A stretch of 7,240 nucleotides of DNA, taken from the NCBI GenBank assembly GCA_035279525.1, contig DATEHQ010000067.1:1-7240 (forward strand). Direction: 5' to 3'. The notes under the pieces were generated by a model that made no database searches, was not told the origin of the DNA, and was given only the letters and a program-made list of their open reading frames with translations. Each line of letters opens with the position of its first letter. Position 1 is the stretch's first letter. This document shows, one piece after another, positions 1 through 5,483 of the stretch. A program made the translations under genes and the position numbers. The DNA comes from DATEHQ01 sp035279525. GTDB lineage: Bacteria; Chloroflexota; Dormibacteria; Dormibacterales; Dormibacteraceae.

Positions 1-146
1 TCACCCCCTGCCGACCATGGAGCAGCGGATGGACGACGTGCGGGCGGTGCTCGACGCCGTCGGCTCGAGGCGCGCCGCCCTGCTCGGCATCTCGGAGGGC
101 GGTGTGATGTCGGCCCTGTTCGCCGCCACCTATCCCGAGCGTGGTC
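1..146 (+). pseudogene. Alpha/beta hydrolase fragment, 5' partial and 3' truncated
   Basis: The reading frame is open from base 2 and the gene begins upstream of the window. The visible part reads through a helix (MDDVRAVLDAVGS) into the nucleophile elbow GISEGG, with the candidate nucleophile Ser at bases 92-94, and then FAATYPER. This is the pattern of hydrolases often found alone or fused to adenylate cyclase domains. In the family the text after TYPER continues with a hydrophobic strand and later the catalytic Asp and His. Here family-like sequence stops at about base 143, and the frame then runs antisense through the convergent kinase gene to a stop at 404-406. The fragment therefore lacks two of the three catalytic residues and most of the fold. 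It could be a decayed gene, a rearrangement scar or an assembly junction. The family call is fairly sure; the cause of the break is inference. Confidence -1.
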
Positions 147-150
147 TGAG

Positions 151-1065
151 TCAGCCGTCCGGCATCTCCCATCGCCACGGCGGATCCGCGCCTGACCGGG
201 AGCACGTGATGGCGGCGGCCTGGCAGGCGAACCTCAGGGCTGCCGTCAGCTGCTCGCGGTCCAGCTGGACGTCCGGGCGCAGCGCGTGGTGGTCGTGCAT
301 CCACGCGAGCACCGCGGCGCCGAACGCGTCGCCTGCGCCGATCGTGTCGACCACGGGGACCGGGACGGCGTCGACCCTGACGCGATGCTCCCCGTGGGCT
401 CCGTAGGCACCTTCGGCGCCGAGCGTGACGACCACGAGCGGCACGCCTTCGCCGATCATCCGGTCGGCAGCGGACTGGAAGGTGTGATCCGGATAGAGCC
501 ACGCCAGGTCCGCGTCGCTCGCCTTGACGATCGTGCTCCGCGAGATGACGTCCTTCAATCGGGCGCGGTAATCAGCCTCGTCCCCGAGCCCAGGCCTGAT
601 GTTCGGGTCGAGCATCACGACGCGTCCGTCCCGCTCGCGGCGCAGGAGATCGACGAGCGTCGTGGCCATCGGCTCCAGCACCATCCCGAGCGAGCCGACA
701 TGGAGCGCATCCACCTCCTGGCCGAGGTGATCGGGCACCATTTCGCGCGTCAGGTTCGGCGCCGAGGTGCCGTCGACCAGGAACCTGTACTCGGCCCGCC
801 CGCCGGCGTCGATGCCGGCCAATGCGATCGTGGTCGGCTCGGGGCCGATGCTCGCCAGCTCAAGGCTCGCGCCGTCGGACGCCAATAGGCGCGCCAGCTC
901 CTCGCCGAACTCGTCGCTGGAGAGGCGGCCGAGGAACGCAGCCGGCGCTCCCAGCCGTGCCAGCGCCCGTGCGGTGTTGAACGGGCCTCCACCCGGTGTG
1001 GCGCGGGGAGGGGCGTCGCCGTGGTGGACCATGTCGATCAGGGCCTCGCCGCACACGACGATCAA
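151..1065 (-). CDS. PfkB-family carbohydrate kinase (fructokinase-like)
   Basis: A complete 304-residue cytoplasmic sugar kinase of the ribokinase/PfkB superfamily, which transfers phosphate from ATP to a sugar hydroxyl. Landmarks in order are the first strand IVVCGEALID (2-11), the substrate-side glycine motif GGGPFN (25-30), DPNIRPG (153-159), KASDADLAWLYP (181-192), VVVTLGAEGAY (211-221) and the C-terminal signature DTIGAGDAF (240-248), with Asp246 as catalytic base. Length is normal for the family. The start is TTG (bases 1065-1063 on the minus strand), preceded by GGAG at 1080-1077 with an 11-base spacer; an ATG in between is out of frame and soon stops. Motifs resemble fructokinases, but the substrate (fructose, 2-keto-3-deoxygluconate or another sugar) cannot be settled here. 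It is divergent from the secreted-protein gene and convergent with the hydrolase remnant, whose break lies just past this gene's stop. Confidence -1.
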   Translation of the reverse strand: MIVVCGEALIDMVHHGDAPPRATPGGGPFNTARALARLGAPAAFLGRLSSDEFGEELARLLASDGASLELASIGPEPTTIALAGIDAGGRAEYRFLVDGTSAPNLTREMVPDHLGQEVDALHVGSLGMVLEPMATTLVDLLRRERDGRVVMLDPNIRPGLGDEADYRARLKDVISRSTIVKASDADLAWLYPDHTFQSAADRMIGEGVPLVVVTLGAEGAYGAHGEHRVRVDAVPVPVVDTIGAGDAFGAAVLAWMHDHHALRPDVQLDREQLTAALRFACQAAAITCSRSGADPPWRWEMPDG

Positions 1066-1159
1066 GGGTCAATCATCTCCGCCGGCCCCGGACTCGAGCG
1101 GATGTCGAGTAGTTCTGCCTCGTGACGCGGTTCTCCATTGAGGCGCATCAGACACGCGT

Positions 1160-1174
1160 CCGCGTATTTCGCGG
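1160..1174. promoter_or_regulatory. Perfect inverted repeat with TATTT centre (candidate operator)
   Basis: CCGCG and CGCGG arms form a perfect 5-bp inverted repeat around the 5-base centre TATTT. It lies in the divergent region between the kinase and the secreted-protein gene. A second, longer imperfect inverted repeat with the same TATTT centre lies 49 bp downstream. Operator function is inferred; short GC arms could also arise by chance. Confidence -1.
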
Positions 1175-1205
1175 GGTGGACTGGCACATGGCAGCCCTGC
1201 CAGCT

Positions 1206-1226
1206 GTTTCGGGTATTTCCGGAAAC
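1206..1226. promoter_or_regulatory. Imperfect inverted repeat upstream of secreted-protein gene (candidate operator or 5' hairpin)
   Basis: The arms GTTTC (1206-1210) and GAAAC (1222-1226), extended inward by two further pairs with one mismatch, flank the same TATTT centre as the element at 1160-1174. It ends 7 bases before the ribosome binding site at 1234. It could be a repressor site covering the promoter, or a hairpin in the mRNA leader. No clear -35/-10 pair was found to decide between these. Confidence -1.
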
Positions 1227-1233
1227 GAGACAT

Positions 1234-1239
1234 GGAGGA
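1234..1239 (+). promoter_or_regulatory. Ribosome binding site deciding the start of the secreted-protein gene
   Basis: GGAGGA lies four bases before the ATG at 1244. An in-frame ATG at 1232 overlaps this site and would itself lack one, so translation should begin at 1244. Confidence -1.
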
Positions 1240-1243
1240 CCCC

Positions 1244-1948
1244 ATGAAGTCACTTCGCTGGCCGCTGCTCGCAGTCGCCGCGGTGCTCGCGCTCGTGCCT
1301 ATCACGACCCTGGCGGACAACGGCGAATCATCGCCGACACTCAGCTTCTTCTCCGGCGGCGGCGGCGCGCAGGCGCACTGGATCGTCACGGCGGATCAGC
1401 CGCCGGGCGACACCGACAAGCAGGCGATCGAGATCCACACGACCACGACTGGGTCTGCGGGAGTCCTGGTTCATCACGTCACCGGAATCCCGGCCACGGC
1501 GTTCCCCGACTCGAGCTACTGGGTGAAGGGACCCGCTGGTGCGACCCTCGGCTCGCCTCGGCTCATCGTCACGTTCCAGACCCCCGCCGGCACGCCGGAT
1601 GGCGACGCTCAGCTCACCCCGAACGCGTTCACCGGCGACTGGCAGTTCGTCTCGGACACGTTCCTGCCTCACGTCCAGAACGGATGGGACATCCACTCGG
1701 CGACCTGTCCCTTCGTGTATCACGACACCTGGACCACGGCGCAGGCATGCCACGTCAACGACACCGTGTCGAGCGTGTACATCGTCACCGACCCCTACGG
1801 GATCACCTACCTGGTCGACGACATCACCGTCGACGGCAAGTCCTTCTCGAGCGCGTCCGACAATGGCGGCGGGATCAACGACGCAGCCGGGCCGGCGGCC
1901 ACCATGGACACGAGCCTCTTGCCTCCGCTGCTCTTCCCTCCGTTCTAA
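1244..1948 (+). CDS. Secreted protein of unknown function, likely beta-sandwich
   Basis: A complete 234-residue protein with a textbook Sec signal peptide: MK, then a hydrophobic core (about 7-20), then ITTLA with likely cleavage after Ala24. The mature part is rich in Thr, Gly, Asp and aromatic residues and in alternating hydrophobic stretches, as expected for an extracellular beta-sandwich. Near the C-terminus, VYIVTDPYGITYLVDDITVDGK (in two parts, 178-189 and 190-199) resembles the last strands of jelly-roll carbohydrate-binding modules. Two cysteines, Cys155 and Cys169, could form a disulfide outside the cell. The protein ends in a glycine/alanine-rich stretch and a Pro/Leu/Phe tail (LLPPLLFPPF). 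No catalytic motif, lipobox or sortase signal was seen. The start is fixed by the GGAGGA before base 1244. It is followed after 49 bp by an alpha/beta hydrolase on the same strand. I do not recognise a named family; the carbohydrate-binding idea is inference from fold-like features only. Confidence -1.
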   Translation: MKSLRWPLLAVAAVLALVPITTLADNGESSPTLSFFSGGGGAQAHWIVTADQPPGDTDKQAIEIHTTTTGSAGVLVHHVTGIPATAFPDSSYWVKGPAGATLGSPRLIVTFQTPAGTPDGDAQLTPNAFTGDWQFVSDTFLPHVQNGWDIHSATCPFVYHDTWTTAQACHVNDTVSSVYIVTDPYGITYLVDDITVDGKSFSSASDNGGGINDAAGPAATMDTSLLPPLLFPPF

Positions 1949-1985
1949 GCGCGAGCCGCGCGATGATGGAGGCCTGAAGTCCATC

Positions 1986-1993
1986 GGAGGAGG
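1986..1993 (+). promoter_or_regulatory. Strong ribosome binding site deciding the hydrolase start
   Basis: GGAGGAGG lies four bases before the ATG at 1998. The open frame extends far upstream through the secreted-protein gene, so this site is what fixes the start. Confidence -1.
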
Positions 1994-1997
1994 CGAT

Positions 1998-3074
1998 ATG
2001 AACCCACCCGCCGGAGTCCAGTCGCGAACCGCGCGCCCGAGCCGCCTCAACATGCGCTATATCGAATCGGGTCCGGCGGAAGGCGTCCCGATCGTCATGC
2101 TCCACGGCAACCTGTCGACCGGCCGGTTCTTCGAGCACCTGATGCCTGGAGCTCCGGATCGCTACCGCATCATCGCGCCCGACATGCGCGGCTTCGGCGA
2201 CACCGAGCGCGTGCCCATCGATGCCACCCGCGGCCTGCGTGACTGGGCGGACGACACCTTCTCGCTGGTTCAGGCCCTCGGCATCCAGCGGCCCGTCCAC
2301 CTCGTCGGATGGTCGACCGGCGGAGCCGCGATCGCCAACTACGCCGAGGACCGGCCGGTCGCGTCGCTCACCTTCGTCGATCCCGTGTCGCCCTACGGCT
2401 TCGGCGGCGTCCGGCTCGACGGCACACCGTGCTTTCCCGATTTCGCCGGATCAGGCGGTGGGACCGGAAGCAAGGACTTCGAGAAATGCCTGGCCGAGCA
2501 TGACACGTCCGCCGGCACGCCCTTCGCTCCGCGCAACGTGATGAACTCGTCCTACTGGGCGCCCACGCACCACGAACCGAAAGAACGGGAGGACATGCTG
2601 GTCGACGAGATCCTCAAGTCGGTCACGGGCGACGACGGCTACACGGGTGACCTCACCGCCTCGCCGAACTGGCCTGGCGTGGCGCCTGGCACGCGCGGAA
2701 TCCTCAACGCACTTTCGCCGAAGTACTGCAATTGGGCGTCGATCGTGGACATCGATCCCAAACCGCCCATCCTCTGGACCCACGGCAGCGCCGACATCGT
2801 GGTCTCGGACGGTTCCGCGTGGGAGATGGGGACGCTGGGCAAGCTGGGTGCCGTGCCGGGCTGGCCTGGAGAAGACGTGTTCCCGCCTCAGCCGATGGTG
2901 GCGCAGATCCGCAACGTGCTCGACAGGTACCGCGTCCGGGGCGGTCACGTGGAGATGGAGATGTTCGAGGGTTCGGGCCACGGTCCGATCTTCGACGCCG
3001 CCGAACGCTGGAGCAAGGTCTTCTTCGAGTTCGTCGCCATGGCCGAGGAGAAGGCGGTCCAGCACTCGGTGTAG
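1998..3074 (+). CDS. Alpha/beta hydrolase with intact catalytic triad
   Basis: A complete 358-residue serine hydrolase of the alpha/beta fold. Landmarks are the oxyanion-hole region VMLHGN (33-38), the strand and turn IIAPDMRGFGDT (58-69), the nucleophile elbow GWSTGG (104-109) with Ser106, the acid Asp266 in THGSADIVVSD and the base His328 in GSGHGP. Between the strand at about 125 and the acid lie some 130 residues, rich in Gly, Asp, Trp and Pro with Cys145, Cys164 and Cys244; this is a large lid or cap that should set substrate choice. A further insert sits between the acid and the histidine. There is no signal peptide, so it is probably cytoplasmic. It lies 49 bp after the secreted-protein gene and 9 bp before a small helical gene, so an operon is likely. 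The substrate is unknown; esterase, lipase, C-C hydrolase and epoxide hydrolase activities all occur in this superfamily. Confidence -1.
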   Translation: MNPPAGVQSRTARPSRLNMRYIESGPAEGVPIVMLHGNLSTGRFFEHLMPGAPDRYRIIAPDMRGFGDTERVPIDATRGLRDWADDTFSLVQALGIQRPVHLVGWSTGGAAIANYAEDRPVASLTFVDPVSPYGFGGVRLDGTPCFPDFAGSGGGTGSKDFEKCLAEHDTSAGTPFAPRNVMNSSYWAPTHHEPKEREDMLVDEILKSVTGDDGYTGDLTASPNWPGVAPGTRGILNALSPKYCNWASIVDIDPKPPILWTHGSADIVVSDGSAWEMGTLGKLGAVPGWPGEDVFPPQPMVAQIRNVLDRYRVRGGHVEMEMFEGSGHGPIFDAAERWSKVFFEFVAMAEEKAVQHSV

Positions 3075-3083
3075 GTTCGAGCA

Positions 3084-3305
3084 ATGGAACAGCGCGAGCG
3101 CCCGCGCCGGCACCGCGCGGTCATGAACGACGCACGTCGGAAGATCGAGCGCTCGCTGATGGTGACGGACGCGGCGGACGAGCTGGCGACCGCGGTGGAG
3201 AGGTTGCTTCAGGCGGCGGAAGGCGATGACCAGCGGCTGGCCGAGCTGCGGGCCGCCCTGAAGCGCTACCGCGCCTTCAGTCCCCGCCCCTCCACGCCTG
3301 GATGA
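3084..3305 (+). CDS. Small charged helical protein, hypothetical
   Basis: A 73-residue protein with no recognised family. After a basic start (RERPRRHR) the middle, about residues 15-62, is Ala/Leu/Glu/Arg-rich, with heptad-like hydrophobic spacing and no proline, so it should form one or two amphipathic helices or a short coiled coil. The C-terminus is short and Pro/Ser-rich. Third codon positions are strongly G/C biased, which supports real coding. The ATG at 3084 is 9 bp after the hydrolase stop without a clear ribosome binding site, suggesting coupled translation; an ATG at 3123 is an alternative start. The last 29 bp overlap, tail to tail, the end of the ABC permease gene on the other strand. 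The function is unknown. Confidence -1.
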   Translation: MEQRERPRRHRAVMNDARRKIERSLMVTDAADELATAVERLLQAAEGDDQRLAELRAALKRYRAFSPRPSTPG

Positions 3306-4503
3306 ACTTGACGCGGCTGCCGACGCGAAGCACCGAGTTGGTGTAGATCCGCGCGGCCAGCAGGTTCAGGCCGGCGATCGCCAGCAGGGTGAGCACCGCC
3401 GCGACGAGCACCTGCCAGGCCTGCGCGTCGCCTGTAGCCATCCGGGCCGGCATCAGCACGGGCGCGAATGGCGGGATGATCGAGATCAGTGCCGCGATCG
3501 GGTTGTCGGGGTTCGCGATGACCCAGAAGAACGCGAGGTATGTGCCGAGGACGAGCATCGTGATGGGCGTCGTGATCGCGCCCAGGTCCTCCTGGCGGGA
3601 GACCATCGAGCCGCCCGCGGCGTACAGCAGCGCGTAGAAGACGAAGCCGAGCACGAACCACAGCAGGCCTCCGAGCACCGCCTCGACTCCGATCGTGGGC
3701 ACGCTGAGGACCTGGGTCCTGCTCACCGCAACGAGCGCGGCGGCACCGAGCAGCACCAGCTGCATGAAACCCATGAGCCCGATCCCGATCACCTTTCCCA
3801 GCAGCAGCTGACGCGGGCGCACAGTCGACAGCAGGATCTCGATGATGCGGTTGGCCTTCTCCTCGACCACGCTGGCGGCCACGATCTGGCCGTAGAGCAG
3901 CAGCGACACGTACAGCAGTGCGGCGACAAAGATGCCTGCCACTGCGCGCTCGCCCCGCTGCTGTGCGTTGGGGTCCAGCAACGCGATGCTGATGTTGGCG
4001 TTCGCGACGGCTCGCTCCACAGAGGTCGGGTCGACGCCACCCGCCGTCAATGCTCGGTTGAGTGCAGCCTCCTTTACCAGGGCGTTGAGGGCGGCCGCGA
4101 TGGTCGGATCCAGCGTGTCCTTGACCGACACCACCGGCGCGGTGGGATCGCCGCTCACGAGCGCGTCGACGGTGCCGTCGCGGACCTGGGCCCGTCCCGC
4201 CGCCGCATCGGGGACCGAAGAGGTGAGCAGCTTCACGGTCGGATCCGTGTTCGTGACCGCGCGCAGCTGCTGCGCCATCGCCTGGGCATCGGGCGTGAAT
4301 GCAACCTTCACGGTCGTCACCGCGCGGCTGAGAACAAGGGCCTGCAGGACGATGTAGCCGACGAGCAGCGCCATGAAGACGATCGTCCCGACGATGAAGA
4401 AGCGGCTGCGGACGCGGGTGATGAACTCGCGCCGCGAGATCAGGTAGACGGTGTGAGCGAACGCCCCGCCGAGACCGGCGACGTCAGGAAACGGCCGCCG
4501 CAT
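3277..4503 (-). CDS. ABC-2 type transporter permease (NatB-like)
   Basis: A complete 408-residue membrane protein, the transmembrane half of an ABC exporter. A short cytoplasmic N-terminus with ISRREFITRVRSR (22-34) leads into a first membrane segment (about 36-57). Next comes a large extracytoplasmic domain (about 60-185) with Ala/Val/Thr/Asp-rich sequence. About five further membrane segments follow from about 190 onward. The cytoplasmic loop VVEEKANRIIEILLSTVRP (212-230), followed by LLLGK (233-237), is the hallmark of the ABC-2 permease group that includes NatB and YhaP. Length is typical. The start at 4503 lies inside the end of the ATPase gene, overlapping by 20 bp, which implies translational coupling and a two-component exporter. 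The NatB resemblance suggests export of a cation or a hydrophobic or toxic compound, but no substrate can be read from the sequence. The 3' end overlaps the small helical gene on the plus strand. Confidence -1.
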   Translation of the reverse strand: MRRPFPDVAGLGGAFAHTVYLISRREFITRVRSRFFIVGTIVFMALLVGYIVLQALVLSRAVTTVKVAFTPDAQAMAQQLRAVTNTDPTVKLLTSSVPDAAAGRAQVRDGTVDALVSGDPTAPVVSVKDTLDPTIAAALNALVKEAALNRALTAGGVDPTSVERAVANANISIALLDPNAQQRGERAVAGIFVAALLYVSLLLYGQIVAASVVEEKANRIIEILLSTVRPRQLLLGKVIGIGLMGFMQLVLLGAAALVAVSRTQVLSVPTIGVEAVLGGLLWFVLGFVFYALLYAAGGSMVSRQEDLGAITTPITMLVLGTYLAFFWVIANPDNPIAALISIIPPFAPVLMPARMATGDAQAWQVLVAAVLTLLAIAGLNLLAARIYTNSVLRVGSRVKFIQAWRGGD

Positions 4504-5401
4504 TCTCTGTCATGGCCTCCCTGAAGATGTCGAGCAGGCTTGGGACCCGGCGGCGGAACTCGCGCACCGGCCCGCTCGCGAGGGCTGCGCGGAGCACCGC
4601 CTGGTCGTCGGCCTCCCCATCGAGCTGGATCAGCACGCGGGTTCCGTCCGAGCGCACCACCTTGACGCCAGGCAGGCCCGACGCCCATCCGGCCGGCGCG
4701 GCGGGTGCGTCGACCCACCACTGCGCCGGACCCTGGCCGCGCAGCTCGTCGATCGTGCCGCACGCCACCAGGCGCCCGCGCTGGATGATCCCGACGCGGT
4801 GACAGATCCGCTCGACCAGGTCGAGCTGGTGGCTGGAGAATACGACCGGCATGCCCGCGGCCGCCCGCTCGTGCAGCACCCCGCTCATCGAGTCGACGGC
4901 CTCCGGGTCGAGGCCCGAGAACGGCTCGTCGAGCACGAGCATGACGGGGTCGAACACGAGGGCCGCCGCCAGCTGCACGCGCTGCTGGTTGCCGTGGCTC
5001 AGCTTCTGGACCTCGTCCTTGACGCGGGAGGTGAGCCCGAATCTTTCCAGCCAGCGGCTGGTGGCCGCGACGGCGGCGTCCGCGCTCGCCCCGTGCAGCT
5101 GCGCGAAGTAGATCAGCTGCTCGCCGATTCGCATCTTCGGATAGAGGCCTCGCTCCTCGGGCATGTAGCCGATGCCACGTCGCCTCTCGAAGTCGATCGG
5201 GGAGCCCGACCACAGCACCTCGCCGGCATCCGCGGTGAGCGTGCCGAGGATGATGCGCATCGTCGTCGTCTTGCCCGCCCCGTTGCTGCCGACGAAGCCG
5301 AAGACCTCACCCGCATGGACGTCCAGGCTCAGGTCTCGCACCGCCACGAGCGAGCCATATTTCTTGGTCAGGCCGTGTACTTCGAGCATCGCCTCCGCCA
5401 T
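4484..5401 (-). CDS. ABC transporter ATP-binding protein (NatA-like)
   Basis: A complete 305-residue nucleotide-binding subunit that powers the adjacent permease. Walker A is GSNGAGKTT (38-46). The Q-loop region reads YMPEERGLYP (79-88), with Glu where many ABC ATPases have Gln. The signature reads LSHGNQQRVQ (134-143), Walker B is VMLVLDEP (153-160) with catalytic Glu159, and the switch histidine is His191. The C-terminal ~90 residues form the accessory domain common in NatA-like proteins. The chosen start at 5401 gives MAEAMLEVHGLTKKYG, where family similarity begins; the frame is open further upstream to 5605 but that part is antisense to the oxidase gene. No ribosome binding site precedes 5401, so the transcript may be leaderless or nearly so; the ATG at 5389 is possible, but its GGAGG sits too close. 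It is divergent from the R2lox-like gene across 82 bp. Confidence -1.
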   Translation of the reverse strand: MAEAMLEVHGLTKKYGSLVAVRDLSLDVHAGEVFGFVGSNGAGKTTTMRIILGTLTADAGEVLWSGSPIDFERRRGIGYMPEERGLYPKMRIGEQLIYFAQLHGASADAAVAATSRWLERFGLTSRVKDEVQKLSHGNQQRVQLAAALVFDPVMLVLDEPFSGLDPEAVDSMSGVLHERAAAGMPVVFSSHQLDLVERICHRVGIIQRGRLVACGTIDELRGQGPAQWWVDAPAAPAGWASGLPGVKVVRSDGTRVLIQLDGEADDQAVLRAALASGPVREFRRRVPSLLDIFREAMTENAAAVS

Positions 5402-5483
5402 TGGTGAGACAGCAGTATGACGGGGCCGTGGGTGCCGCCCCGTTGGCCTAATCTCTAGGCACCACGCGGTCAGGAGTGGGTGG
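5402..5483. promoter_or_regulatory. Divergent promoter region with nested inverted repeats
   Basis: These 82 bp must carry the promoters of both the ABC exporter (leftward) and the R2lox-like gene (rightward). GGTGCC (5431-5436) pairs with GGCACC (5458-5463), and inside them GCCTA (5446-5450) pairs with TAGGC (5456-5460). TAATCT (5449-5454) is a possible rightward -10, and CATACT, read leftward at about 5413-5418, is a possible -10 close to the ATPase start. No convincing -35 was found. AGGAG at 5472-5476 is the ribosome binding site of the right-hand gene. No NrdR-type box was recognised. Confidence -1.

Noticed and set aside
286..888. 200-codon plus-strand frame across the kinase
   Set aside because: Antisense to a kinase with intact family motifs; no recognisable features of its own.
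1062..1253. 63-codon minus-strand frame whose TGA overlaps the kinase TTG start
   Set aside because: The stop/start overlap looks like coupling, but the sequence has no helix, signal or domain, it starts inside the divergent gene, and it covers the inverted repeats.
1949..1961. GCGCG-AGC-CGCGC hairpin after the secreted-protein gene as a terminator
   Set aside because: Only a 5-bp stem with no T-run, and the next gene follows with a strong ribosome site; at most a weak processing or attenuation hairpin.
1138..1977. 279-codon plus-strand frame overlapping the secreted-protein gene
   Set aside because: Arg/His-rich out-of-frame translation with no ribosome binding site or family; the overlapping frame is clearly the real gene.
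1539..1997. Upstream extension of the hydrolase frame
   Set aside because: Ser/Arg/Thr-rich low-complexity text in a shadow frame of the secreted-protein gene; the strong ribosome site at 1986 fixes the start at 1998.
1328..2053. 241-codon open frame on the minus strand
   Set aside because: Antisense to the secreted-protein gene; Arg/Gly-rich text with no motif, whereas the plus strand shows a signal peptide and ribosome site.
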